A stretch of 64,000 bases of DNA from Sequoia sempervirens (lineage: Eukaryota; Streptophyta; Pinopsida; Cupressales; Cupressaceae). A program made the translations under genes and the position numbers. The stretch lies in contig VDFB02270651.1 of the NCBI GenBank assembly GCA_007258455.2, positions 696,802,197 through 696,866,196 on the forward strand, in the 5' to 3' direction. A model generated the notes under the pieces. It worked only from the letters and a program-made list of their open reading frames with translations. It was not told the DNA's origin and did no database searches. This document shows, in pieces, positions 23,096-36,454 of the stretch (the first letter of the stretch is position 1; every line of letters begins with the position of its first letter).

Positions 23096-25790
23096 CTACT
23101 TGCATTTCTATTTGCATGTCCCTGGTTTAAACATTTAATTATTGGTTCTTGATAATGGAATGAAATGAACTTGGACAAATGGAAATAGAATGACCCCATG
23201 GAATTGGAACATCAATGTTTGCATGGCTTTAACATGATAGCAAATTTGTGTGCATGAGACTTATTTGAATCTCAAATTTCATAGTATATGTGGCATATTA
23301 GCTAGTTGGCTTGACATGATAGCTTTCAAACAAGTTAATTCAGTGATCAATGAAGCTAATTGGCTGATGAATTAATTGTGTTCCATGATTAGTCATAGCT
23401 AATTATTGGTCATCTTTATCCTCCAAATCAGTTAAATCAATGTTGCCTATTCACATTCACAGATACACAATCTTTGTAAACATTTTGCATTCTTTTAATA
23501 GGAAAAGAGCTTTATAACATGATATGTACATTCATCTAAGCATCATAAGACGTAGATTTCTGACAGATATAATGGTTTGTAATGTTGTCATGAATATGCA
23601 TACCAAATATAGAAGCACAGGAAAAAACATTTAAACTGTTTAATAGAATTCCTTGAAGAAATGTTGGCTCTTGGTGTGTAGTGATTGCAAATTATGCAAA
23701 GAATTATTTGTCAAAAAAAGCTTCTTGCAAACATTCAAGCAAATCAACTAGATAGTTGATCAAGTTAACTGTGAATCAAGTTACTGGACTAGTCAATGAA
23801 ACTAGTTCATTGATAGATCAGTTTTCTTGAATAGTTAATTATAGTTAATTAAAAAACATCTTTGTACACCAAATCAATTAAACCAATCATGGCCATTCAT
23901 ATGCAAAAAAAGGAATTTCTTGAAAAGGCTTTATAGACAAGGAAGCAAATGTAATTGCTAGGAGTAAACCGAAATTGCAAAATTGTTGCCAATATCTTCC
24001 TTTTTGTTTCTTGTCCTACAAATATTCAACAGGCTATAGCTATCCATATTAATTGTATCCCTTTGCCTATGTTGAAGCCATCTGTTTATTCTATTGCTTT
24101 CGCTATTATTTCATGAAAACTGAAGTGTCATAGTATATGTAGCGTAGCAGCTAATAAGTCCATCTCACATTTTGCTCATGAAATTTAATTTGTCACATCT
24201 ATCTTTGAACTATTAATCAAAGTCAATTAACAAACAAGTCAATCTTACACTTGACTCATGCAAATTAAGTCAATTCTATTTTTTACTCATTAATGAAATT
24301 AACTAATCAGCTTAACAAGATAGCTTTGAAAAAAGTTAGGTTAGTGATCAATCAAGTTGTTTGACTGATGAGTCAATTGAGTTCAATAGTTAATCATAGT
24401 AATAGCAAACAAATGCTTGTTAGATGATGTCATTGTTGAAACACTACTTGTATTTTTTGTTTGCATGTACCTAGTTTAAACATTTAATTATTGGTTCTTG
24501 ATAATGGAATGAAATGAACTAGGACAAATGAAAATAGAATGACCCCATGGAATTGGAACATCAATGTTTACATGGTTTTAACATGATAACAGATTTGCAT
24601 GCATGAGACCTATTTGAAACTCAAATGTCATACTGTATGTGGCATATTAGCTAGTTGGCTTAACATCATAGCTTTCAAACAAGTTAATTCATCGGTCAAT
24701 TAAGATAATTGGATGATGAATTAATTGTGTTCCATGGTTAGACATAGCTAATTATTAGTCATCTTTATCTTCCAAATCACTTAAATCAATCTTGCTTATT
24801 CACATTCACAGATACATGATGTTTCTAAACATTTTGCGTGCTTTTAATAGAAAAAGAGCTTTAGAACAACATATGTACATTCATCTTAGCATCATAAGAC
24901 ATACATTTCTGACAGATATAATGGTTTGAAATGTTGTCATGAGTATGCATACCAAATATGGAAGCACAAGCAAAAACATTTTAACTGTTTGACAGAATCC
25001 CTTGAAGAAATGTTGGCTCTTGGTGTGTAGTGATTGAAAATTATGCAAAGAATTATTTGTCGAAAAGGGCTTTTTGCAAACATTCAAGCAAATCAACTAA
25101 ATAGCTGATCAAGTTATCTGTGAATCAAGTTACGTGACTAGTCAATGAAACTAGTTCATTGATAGATCAGTTTTCTTGAATAGTTAATTATAGTTAATTA
25201 AAAAACATCTTTGTACATCAAATCAATTAAACCAATCATGGCCATTCATATGCAACAAAAAGGAGTTTCTTGCAAAGGATTTATAGACAAGGAAGCAAAT
25301 GCAATTGCTAGGTGTAAACTGAAATTGCAAAATCTTCGCCAACACCTTCCTTTCTGTTTTTGATGCTACAAATATTCAACAGGCTATAGCTGTCCATATT
25401 AATTGTATCCCTTTGTCTATGTTGAAGCCATCTATTTATTCTATTGCTTTCGCTATTATTTCATGAAATCTCAAATGTCATAGTATATGTGGCGTTGCAG
25501 CTAATAAGCCCATCTCACATTTTGCTCATGACAATTTAATTTGTCTCATCTATCTCTGAACCATTAATCAAAGTCAATTAACAAACAAGTCAATCTTACA
25601 CTTAGCTCATGTAAATTAAGTCAATTCTATCTTTTATTCATTAATATAATTAACTAATCAGCTTAACAAGATAGCTTTGGAACAAGTTAGGTCAGTGATC
25701 AATCAAGCTATTTGATTGATGAGTCAATTGAGTTCAATAGTTAATCATAGTAATAGCAAAGAAATCCTTGTTTGATGATGTCATTGTTGA
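23096..25790 (+). repeat. Tandem duplication, period about 1.35 kb
   Basis: Unit 1 (about 23096-24447) and unit 2 (about 24448-25790) run parallel throughout: 'gtttaaacatttaattattg', 'aatgaccccatggaattgga', 'ccaatcatggccattcat' and 'gatgatgtcattgttgaa' appear once in each. Roughly 90% alike by eye. No coding content; the short open frame on the minus strand near 24881-25096 is not conserved as an open frame in unit 1. Confidence 0.85.
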
Positions 25791-26579
25791 ATTTGCTTTT
25801 GTGTCCCTCTCTACACTTTCGCTACAGCTTGAAGCAATGATTTAAATATGTTTGGAAACCTTTCTTGACTTACATTCATTGATTTAAATATGTTTGGAAA
25901 CCATACTTGCAGTGGTTCTTTAGGCACGATGCAAAACAACAATGTAGTTAAAATGAATAGCAAAAGCCTATAGAGAACCCAGCTTGCACTTGTGCATTTG
26001 GAATTCAAGAACCTATGACAAATAGACTACTAGGTTAATCTATTCCCAATTGATGCTTGTTTCCATTGAATCTAAAAATAAACTAGCTGGTGTATTTCGG
26101 TGATTTGAATATTAGTATCCATTACACTATCACTATCATCCATTGCAATTATAATTTTGGGAGTTGTTTGTACAAATGTGTTTTCAAGCATTGTGAAACC
26201 CAACTTGCATTTCTGGGATAAAATGAAGCAAAATAAATAAAAGTAGCAATTTGTTGCCTTGAGTAACTTCTCTCTTGGTATTCATTTAGCGAGCATAAGA
26301 GCTTTTGCTTTGTCATTGTAAACATCCCCTTTCTATTGATAAAAGCTATCAGTTTTCTAACCTATGTCTTTGCTTAAATTTATTTGTATATGTCATCTTG
26401 TTTTGGACTCTCAATAAAAAGAGAGTCTCTATATTCTAGCACCAAAGAAAATGCATTAACGTCAAAGGAGTTTGAAATTGAAGATAACAAACCTAATAAC
26501 ACTTGCTTGGATAAATTGTTTTCTATAGTGACAATTTTATTAGCTCCTAGTGTCAAGGCAAGAATACTCATGTATTCAG

Positions 26580-27230
26580 TTGAAATGCTTTTAACTGGCA
26601 GCATTGACCAATCACATTTTTCCATTTAACATATTACTTCTTTTTTTTGTATAGTTTGAATTTCGAGAGCTATTTTATATATTGGAAAATCAGCATTTTT
26701 CTATTTTTCTATTCGTCCGAGTAGCTTTATAAATCATTTTCGTTTTAAAGATTCAGGAAAATACGAACGCATAAATTGATTAAATAAATTTAAGCAAAGG
26801 CATAGTTTAAAAGTTGGCGGCTAGAGGTACATAATCCATGAATGCAGATTAAATGCATTAAAATATTAGGAAAATGCGAGTGCATAAATTGATTAATTAA
26901 ACTAAAGCAAAGGCATAGTTTATTAAACTGGCGAGTAGACGTACGTAATGCATTAGTATAAATTAAATGCATTGAATGGCATCTGGATCAAGGTGAAGAT
27001 GTTGGAATGGCTTGGAGGCCACGTGTGACCAGCGTACTTTGGTCATTTAATATAGAGTTAAGTTACTTGGTATGCATTTCTATTACTTTGCGTGTGTTGT
27101 TTTTTGTGTTTTGTCAGCTCTTGTTCTGAGGAAGAGTTTGTAGCCACTGAGCAGGAGATGTTACAGTTGCAAGGTCCAGACCTACAAACGAGTTACTTGA
27201 GATGATAATTTGTTATTTTCCACAGTTCCT
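26580..27230 (+). repeat. Repeat R1, copy 2
   Basis: Homologue of 15590-16170 beginning 'ctggcagcattgacc'. It contains an internal tandem duplication of about 118 bp (about 26757-26866 and 26874-26985, sharing 'cataaattgatta' and 'aggcatagttta') that copy 1 lacks. Confidence 0.75.
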
Positions 27231-30200
27231 TTCCATTAAAGTGCATAATGAGGCTGTGTTTCATAGTGCTTTAGTTGACTATCACTATCACTTTTTACCT
27301 ACTGTGTTAGTGCATGTATGTATGTATGCATGTTTCTACGTGCATATGCATTTAGCTATGTGCATATCTATGTAGACATTTGTAGGTGCATATATGCATC
27401 TATGCATGTGACTCTAGATATATCTATGCATATATGTATGTGTGTATTCATGCAATCATATGGATGCATATATGTTTATGTCATACATGCATTTATTTGT
27501 CTTTACATGTATGTATCTGTGCATATATATACATGTGTATACATATATGTGTGTGTCGATATGTCTTTTCTAGGAAAGAGTTTATAGTGACAGGGAAAAG
27601 GTTGTCATGGTTCCAAAAAAGGACACCTACACATAAGCTACTCCACATTGAGTTTCACAGTGCTTAGCCTATGCTATTCTTTAGAGACTGGTTCCTTGGA
27701 CAAGCAGTTGTCTTTTGTCTAATGCACAATGTGAGAGCTTAATAATAACTTGGCGCTTATAAGTCCTCTAAAGATTACATATCTTGAATTACTGCAGAGT
27801 TGTTCCATAGTGCAAGCTTTACAGCCACTATTCTGTTAGCATGTCCCATATGGGACCTTACAAACAATATGAGGACAATGTGTTGAGAGGACTTTACAAA
27901 CTGTCAGGCAAATGCAATTTACAGATATAAGCCTAAACTCCACAATTGCTTTCATCTCCCTCGTTGTCATTAAAGCATAAAGCGAAGAGGGTTTTTTTGC
28001 GAATTCTAATTTTTGTACTTTTACATGATAATTCACCTTATTAATTAATGAATCAAATTATCTTAATTAATTAATTTTCTTTTTCCTTTTGTCATTTCAT
28101 ATCTAATTAATTAGGTAACTGTTGAATAGTATTTGTATACATAATAATTAAAACAAAGAAATAATTATAACTATCCTTGTGCACATTTGACCCATCAAAC
28201 AAAGTCAATTAAAAAATCTGATTCCACTTGTTCACTGATAGTATTGGCATGCAATTTCCTTGAAAATTCTTGAAAAAAGAGAATTACTCGCACACCAATA
28301 AGGATTCTGATTTGTAACGTTCCTATCCAAATCATTTTCATTGAATAAGATGTTGTGGCATACATTAATTGGATGTATCTCATCATCTTTCTTATCAGGA
28401 TGCCAACAACCTTGCTTTGTATTTCTCCTTGGGTGTGTCTAAATGCCATGAGTTGTGAATTCTACTTGCATGTGGCTTCATTGCACAAGTAATAGTAAGT
28501 GCTACATAACAGTCCAAAATAAACTTATGCATATGGAAATGAAATGACCCCATTTAGTTAGAAAATCAATATTTACGTCGCTTTCACTATTAAGTGATAG
28601 GTGGTTTGGCATTAAACAATAGCTAGAAATTGTTTCCACTAGAACTTAACAGTGCTAGCACAAGTCTCTGTTGTTTTTTGGCTTAGTATTGACAAGTTGC
28701 CATGGCTTATTTACACTTTTTTAGGCACTTAAGCAAATATGGGATCTATTCCATTGATTGTTGTTACAGAGCTTATGCCACCATTGCAATAACAGAATTA
28801 CACTAGTGCATACATATGCAAAAAAATGTTCTATATTATAGGGTACAAAAATAGCAATAAGTATTTAAAAATTATAAAATCCAATTTGCATTTTAAGAAA
28901 CAAAAGTTCTTACTTGGGTTGTTTCTCGTTCAAATGAATCTACATAAGAATTTTGTTTTGTTTTTATGAATAGCATAGTATGTCACTCACTGTACTCATT
29001 TGTCTAAATTGTCCTTGTAACAAGGATCAATGCTTTCAACTGTATTTAGACAATCATGCACAAACTACACGAGGGAAAATTGCTTGTGCCTATCACAATT
29101 TGTACATTCCTACAATTATACTTGATCGTTCGATAGCAAATTGCAAGGTCATTTTTCCAAATTGTCTTTTTGCTTTTCTTGAAATGCAATTGAAATTCTT
29201 CAATATAATAACTGCATAAAGTTCTTTTCCATGTATTCATTTTGTCATCTTGTATTCCTCATTTCTTTGAACATAAATCATTTAGAAGACTGCTTCCACA
29301 TATACACACAGGAAAACGCATTTTCCACAATTGCAATAGTAATTTGTCTTCGGACAATAGAACAGGTTTTTCTTATGTGTTAATAAGTTATACTTCTTCT
29401 ATACAATATCCATAGAATAGAATGAATTGCTAGCATGCAATTTTTAAACCCTATTTGCAGTTTCAAATAGCCTATACAGTCATAAGTCTTTGTTTTATGT
29501 CAATTGGTTTTTACCTATATGCATTTAAGGCAATTTTTTTCATAGAACTACTTATATCTGTGGCAAGTTGCTCTGCAGTAAGAGAAAACTGACGAAAGAA
29601 ACTATTTATTGCCTCAAGTAACTCATTTCTAGTGCTGGATACTGTGACTATAACAAAATCTGCTCAGTCGCTATAAACTCTCCCAGAACAAAGAGTTGTA
29701 GAATAGAAAAAACAATTTGCAGAAAGTAATAGTCATGCTTAATAGTTGACTTAACTTTATAACAAATGAACAAAGAAGCCTAGCTATACATGTCCACCAA
29801 GCCATTCCAGCAGTTTCTCATCCTCCCACATGCTATTTAATGCATTTGCTTTGCATATATGCACTGTGCACCTGTACCTTTGAATTTCAATCTCTTTTTT
29901 TAATTTTTTAATCAATCTATGCCTTCACTTTTGCTTACTGGACCTATGGCTTTGCATTTTCCTCAAATTTTTAAAACATAAATGATTTTAAAAGCTATTC
30001 CCACAAATAAGAAAAGCCATAGATCTTCTTTGATCAAACAATGCTTTTGCATTTCCCTGATTATCTTTAAACAAAAATGATTTGTGAAACTATTCTCTAC
30101 ATGCCACTTAATTCATGTTTATCTGAATAACTTTTAAAATCATTTTTTCTTTGGAAAAAATCAGTCACTTAGAAGTACATAGAAACAAAGGAATCCAATT

Positions 30201-30713
30201 ACACAAAACACTTAAATACCATAGACTGAGATTGACAATGTGAGCAAAAAAGACTCTTGTCAACCATTTGTTGCATGTAAACAAAGCCACCTAAAAATAT
30301 TGTTTTGTGTTTGTGGCACTTAAAGTATACATCATGCATTGTACTCATTTATCCATTTTGTCAATGTAACAGGAATAAGTACATACAATCCTATTGGGGG
30401 ACAACGGATAACAAGGTTAGGTTGAAGAATTAATACTATTTTCCCCTTGTGCTTCTATTAAATTGCTTGTTGTGTCATATGTTACGTAGGCTTCTGCTAC
30501 TACTCAAGATCCATTTTCCAACATATATAGAGATTATTAACTTCCAAGATACTTGACAACATGATTAATACTATGGAATGCTATTGAGTAAAAGCACATA
30601 GGCGACGATGTATACAATTATAGATTTAGTAATCTAGATAATAGCGTTAGATGCTATTCATACACAACATTTGCTATTCTCAAACACATTAGGAGACACG
30701 AGAAACAAAGAAA

Positions 30714-31343
30714 ATGATAGACATTGACACCTATGAATTAACAAAGCGCCTCCAAATATCAAACATGCAAAAGACATTATCAATGACTGGCATAATGCAA
30801 TCTGATATCTTTTGTCTCCAAGAAACACATATGCATCTGTTTGACCTAAATACCTTGTTGTAGTATTTTGATAGCTTCTCTGTACATAGCATACATGGCA
30901 TACCAACTTTAACCAGGAAACATTTACTCCTATCAAAAACAACACAACATGAAACCTCAAATATTGAAGCCATCACATCAATAGTAATGCTATCTAACAA
31001 TGAACTCAATGTTTGTAATATTTATGCAATAGCTGCAACTGCCATAGATGAAGTAATCGCAATCTTGCAAATAATTATTGAATTCACAAATTCAGTAAAC
31101 ATGTACATTTTAGGCAATTTTAATGTCAACATGTCTCCAGAAAGCAGAAGCAAAAAAATGCTTCACAGTTATATGCAGCAGAACAATATACAATTTATGT
31201 TAAACCAACCATGCAGCATGGGTAACTCAGTCATTGATCACATTTGGTCCAACACAACTACAAATATATGCTCTATCTATATATCAGAAGCATATTGGAC
31301 TGATCACAATCCAATTTTCCTAAAATTGCATGTTGCCCAATAG
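30714..31343 (+). pseudogene. EEP (endonuclease/exonuclease/phosphatase) domain relic
   Basis: One continuous plus-strand frame of 210 codons with a single internal stop (TAG 30861-30863). Motifs in order: DIFCLQETHM at codons 31-40 (metal-binding glutamate), VMLSNNELNVCNIYA, then YILGNFNVNM (the family G-D-F-N with D changed to N), NSVIDHIWSN, and EAYWTDHNPIFLKL (the terminal S/T-D-H). This is the full motif order of the Mg-dependent EEP nuclease fold found in LINE endonucleases and in Helentron-type Helitrons. No reverse transcriptase follows; an RPA-like gene does, on the same strand, which favours a Helitron-group origin. The D-to-N change and the stop indicate it is inactive. Confidence 0.65.
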
Positions 31344-31429
31344 ACAAATTCAAATTTATAGAGCTTATAGCCTTATATCACCTTTATGCATTGCGATGTC
31401 TTTTCCAATGCTATATCCATTATTTGTAG

Positions 31430-31650
31430 GAGATCTATGGATGAAACTAAAAGACAATCAAAGCAAATACAAACCACACAAGAAGAATCAACACAACGGT
31501 AAAGTGCTGATAGTATTATTCCTTCATACTCATTCACCCAAATCGAAAATATTCAAATAACTTTGTTCCAATTCTTTGCAGGACACCAAAAGATGTATCA
31601 AAAAGACAAGCAAAACAGGTACAAATTGCACAGGAAGAGTTAGCACAACG
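31430..31650 (+). repeat. Tandem pair of 69-nt exons
   Basis: Segments 31430-31498 and 31582-31650 are both 69 nt, both preceded by a pyrimidine-rich AG and followed by CACAACG|GTAAAG, and clearly homologous (KRQ-K-Q-Q-A-QEE-QR pattern). This looks like an exon duplication within the RPA-like gene. Confidence 0.55.
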
Positions 31651-33070
31651 GTAAAGTACTTAGTTCTTCATTGTACCACCATTTCCCCAACTTTCTAATA
31701 TTAAATTAACATTCAATTGACATTATCCTTGTTCCTTGTAGGACAAGAGTCAAGAAACCTAATATTGTTTCAATCAAATAGCTAAATGCAAAAAGAGTTG
31801 GAGACACCTTCCAAGGTGATGTCCTTGTTGTCTACAAAGCAACATTGGACAAGGCCAACAAAACACGGGAAATGCTATGTGCTAATCTGACAGATCACAA
31901 AGAAGAAATGAAAATCACGTTAAATGTTAGTGGAAACCTTGTGTATCAACATGAGCCTAAAATAGTCCTGGGGTCAGCTATTTCAATCTCAGATTTCTAG
32001 GTTGCACCTAGGATAGATTATGACAGAGGTGACTGTGATTGCATTTTGATCTTAACAGACATAAGCACCACTGAAAACATCCCCCACCTCTGTCAAGAGT
32101 ACAAATTCATTCCAAGCACAACTATCAGCCAATTGCTAACAATTGTAAATGAGTACCCAACTGGCACAATAGTGGTGCTAGTAGTTGGTGCCAGGAAAAT
32201 GGGTACCCAATTTGTAATTGACATCAAAGATGGCCACACTGACTTAGACAGAGCATAGGTATTTCGGTCTACAAAACCTTTACCTCTTCTTTCAGTTTCA
32301 ACCTTTTAATGTTCTACGGTGGTCTCTATAACAATTTCTGCAACAAAATCTAATTCTGTCATTAAATTACAGCTGCTATTACGGTCAACATATGAGCAAC
32401 AATACTTTGCACTCGAAGACCAGTTGCATACAAATAAAACACTTGCAATGCTTTTCAAGAATGTTGTAAGAAAAACATATCAAAAGAACACATTTCACAC
32501 ATGTCGATCAACATTCATCTGTACCTTGAATGACAAAAGAAGCTTGGAAAAACTCAACAGCCTACTACATTCAACTTTTAAGGTAACAACATTCTTTTTT
32601 AAAAAAACTAGTGCATCCAAACTTGTATTTTTGTCTCCTCTAACAGTTTTGAACCATATTCTATAGGTTTCTGGTACTCTAAAAGCAAAAAATGCATTTT
32701 CCAATCCGTTTCATGCATGCTATCCAAAATGCAAATTCAAATTCGTTGCTTACGGAACACTCTAAGAAAAAACTGCTCACTATAAACAGTGCAACCAACA
32801 AGTCAATTATACATTCTGTTTACAACTTAAAACTACCATAACAACTTATGACAATCAAACAATTCAGTGTTCAATTAACCAGGTCACGATGCACCGTCTA
32901 TTGCCCACATTGTAAAGGCTCAGCTATGAAGACTATATCAAGGACAAGTCAGCAGTGATATTCATCCTATGAGACTTCAGTGTTGAAGGACATTTTAGCC
33001 TTGACCAAAACAATGCCATTGTTGAAGCCATTTGCATTGACAAATAGATAGGAAACATCACCAGAAGGTA
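31430..33070 (+). pseudogene. RPA70-like single-strand DNA-binding gene relic with introns
   Basis: A series of plus-strand exons with good AG/GT borders: 31430-31498, 31582-31650, 31742-32257, 32373-32582 and 32667-about 32882. The third reads GDVLVVYKATLDKANKT, MKITLNVSGNLVYQHEP, DYDRGDCDC and IPHLCQEYKFIPSTTI, an OB-fold-like pattern. The fifth reads NPFHACYPKCKFKF, then HYKQCNQQVNYTFCLQLKTT, matching the C..C/C..C zinc ribbon and following strand of RPA70 DBD-C. Stops at 31780-31800, at SDF* near 32000 and within exon 5 show decay. Plant Helitrons commonly carry RPA genes. Host RPA pseudogene is the alternative. Exon borders are predicted by eye. Confidence 0.5.
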
Positions 33071-34699
33071 ATAAAGTCATTCATATGTAAAATTTTCCTC
33101 TTCTGAACCAGCACCTCAAATCACTATTCATACAAACTATGTTTCTAATACATAGCATTTTGTTGGCTTTCCAGGAAACTAGGAATACAGGAGCACATAT
33201 TTACATTTTTCACACTTTTACTTTTTTTCCTTTTCATGCTTGAAGACATTTCACTGGTTTTCACATGTTAAAGACATCTTTGGTTTTAAAATACTTTATT
33301 GCTATTATACATTTGGACACTTCTATAGGTTACTATGTTAAAGTCTTCTTGACTATGGACATCTGAAACTCTAAGTTTGTTTTTCCACCTATGAAGACAA
33401 TGGTTCTCCATGTACATCTTACATATATGTTCAATAATTATTACTCCTCCATGCATAATGCCATTCAAACTATATAGTTTAAATGTTCCCTTTTGCATTC
33501 TGTTCTTCCTAGGTTTTCCAATATTTGCTTTCTGATTCTTACATTTTCAAGAGTTTATGGTGACCAAGTGCAAGTTGTTATGGTTGCACACTCTAGACCC
33601 ATTAACAAGTTACTTGAGACAATAAATGGTTATTTTCCTCTGGCTTTTTTCATTTTATGTTGTTAATGCAACCAAGTCTTGCCCCTGCTTTTATGCATTG
33701 TACTTTATAGTCACTTTTCCATCATGCATTGTAATGTATAGAGTACACTCTTGTATACACAAGTGCATATGTTTCTTTCACTGCATATATGCATATTTAC
33801 ATGTATATATGTTTCTATGTCCATATGCACATATGCACATATTCATGTATGCATGTATTCATTTAAGCTTCTACGTATCCCTATATGCAACTGCGTATAC
33901 ATGCGTCCATGTATTTATGGATGTGCCACTCTAGCCTTGTACCATTTTATTATGTTATATGGATATCACATATAGTAACACTAATTAGCTCTTTCACTGT
34001 ACATAACAATTGTTTTCATAAATGCCAGCTTCAGCTTATATGTATCAGGATACATATATACTCACACTAAAAACTACTGAATTATGATCTCTATTGTTCC
34101 ATTTTCGTAGACATGTTACTATTGCAATCAAATGTGTAAAGAATTTGTGTCCAAAGAAATTAGATACAGGAATAGCAATATGTTACACAACCTTGTCTTA
34201 TGCCTTTATAGAAGTTTTCTCTTTGCATTTCAAGAAAACTAGAAACTAGAATTTTATTCATATTATTTCATCTATGGCATTTATAGCTTTTCCAATAATT
34301 ATTACAAGCATAGAGTTTAGTGTTGAATAGTTCTATTTTTCATGTCATGGCTTCAACTTTGTTCATGCCAGATTGCATTATCTGACAAAGTTAACATGCA
34401 AAAACTGAAGTGTCCATTGTGAACACTTATTGCATTCCATGGGACCACATTTCTTTGAGGAGTTTTTTTGAACAATTCGCTTCCCTTGTAAATTTTTCCA
34501 TATTTTGCATATGTGCCTATGAGCACATTAACTATAACAGTTCACAAAATTCCTTTATCCTGTATTCTTTCAACATAGCGAAAAAGCTCAAAGCAATTGC
34601 AGAATCTAGGTTTCCAGAACACAGGCTTACAGAACACAAAAAACAACACACACAAAGTAATAAAGATGCATAGCAAGTGGCTTAATTCTATATTAAATG

Positions 34700-35115
34700 A
34701 CCAAAGTACCCTATCCATGCATGGTCACCAAGCCACTCCATCGCGTTCACCTCTTGCCAGATGTCATTTAATGCATTTAATTTTCATTCATGCATTGCGC
34801 TCACACTTTCTTGATATTTTAATGCATCTAATCTCTATTCATGGATTGCGTACCTCTAGCCACCAACTTTCAAACTATGCCTTTGCTTAAATTTATTTAA
34901 TCAATTTATGCGTTCGCATTTTCTCGAATTTTTAAAATGAAAATGATTTATAAAGCTACTCAGATGAATAGAAAAATAGATAAATGCTAATTTTCCAATA
35001 TGTAAAATAGCTCTCCAAATTCAAACAATACAAAAAAATAAGTAATATGTTAAATGGCGAAATGTGATTGGTCAATGCTGCCGGTTAAAAGCATTCCAGG
35101 CAAATGCATAGGCAA
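34700..35115 (-). repeat. Repeat R1, copy 3 (inverted)
   Basis: Minus-strand homologue of 15590-16000. It ends with 'gattggtcaatgctgccggtt' (inverse of the R1 start). A partial internal duplication (two 'atgcat..aat/ctc..ttcatg.attgcg' units) resembles that of copy 2. Confidence 0.75.
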
Positions 35116-35149
35116 ATTAAAAATGGGTTCATAGGAAAGAGCTTTTGAT

Positions 35150-35925
35150 TATGAATCCATATGCATACTGTGATTCAAACTAGTGGCTGAAGGTACATAA
35201 TCCACTGATGCAAACTCAATGCATTCAATGGCATCTGACTAAAGGGAACGCTGTTTGCATTGCTAGTTACTCTTTGAATATATAACAATGTTCAAGGAAA
35301 AAACTCTCATTATCACACATGTTCACATAATTTTCGTTCCAAACCTCTCTTTATGAGACCGCTTTCCAGTAATAAAAAATATACAAACTTTTCAAGCCTC
35401 ACATGCAACCATGCATCTTGCCCAGAGATACACATATACATGTATCCATGTCTATGACAATACATGCATCTATGTACACATGTAGCCATGGATATATGTA
35501 TCTATGCAACTTCATATGCAATCCATGGATATTTCCATACATGTATATTGAAGCATTTATGTATCCAGCTATGCATCTATCTATCTATCCATGCAACTAT
35601 GTTTCTATGTATTCTTCTACCTATAGATGCATCCACTCATATATGTATCTGTGTTTCTATGTGAAAATGTACATAGGCATCTATCCATGCATGTGTCAAT
35701 GTATCTATGAATACATCTATCCATAGATACATGTATCTACGCATCTATGGATACCATGATAGATGTCCACATCCATGTACCTATGGATACATGTATCAAG
35801 TAGCTCGGTTCCAGGTCTTGACTCTACAGCAACAACATCTCTTGTGACTACATAGATCTACAGAATAACAAAACATGAAACGCTCAAAGTAATCACAATG
35901 CATCTCTAGTCACTTAAATCTATAT
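35150..35925 (+). repeat. Third copy of the D1/D2 left part
   Basis: Parallels D1 17640-18600 including the ATG-rich tract (35400-35800), with an internal deletion after 'atatataacaatgttcaagg'. Ends where D1 reaches the hairpin; the hairpin itself is absent. Confidence 0.8.
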
Positions 35926-36454
35926 TACATGATAAATCCACATTCTGTTTAATGCATTCACTTTGAAACACAATCAAGTGAACAGTTAAATACCACTTTC
36001 CAAATTAAAAAAAAACAACTTTGCAAACATCAACTTCCAGAATTAAATACCAATATGCACAAAGTGATCATATTACTCTAACTAGATGACTATGAACTGC
36101 ATGTTACCTATGCAATCTAAAATCTAAAGATACATACTATCCTTATGCACCTATGCACAAATACATACTGTCTAACATATATACATAATTACATGTATAC
36201 ATATATACATGCAAACCTGTATACATGGATGCATACAAAGGCTATGTTTCATGGGAATATTAAAGAGTTCACTTGCTTTCTATATGGTTCTATATTTTGC
36301 ATGTGTGCCTATGAGGACAATAATTACAGTACTGAGAACTACAAAAGAGTTACTTGAGGCAATAAATAGTTCCTTTCCTCAGTTTTCTCTTACTTTAGAG
36401 GTTTAAAGCACATAGTGAAATTGGAAATATCAGCAAAAAAAATTGTGGTTCACT

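Noticed and set aside
28980..29219. 79-codon frame beginning MSLTVLICLNC
   Set aside because: No recognised motif and in noncoding repeat context; also opposed by a minus-strand frame.
30714..31343. LINE endonuclease
   Set aside because: Not excluded, but no reverse transcriptase or 3' poly(A) follows within several kb, and an RPA-like gene does.
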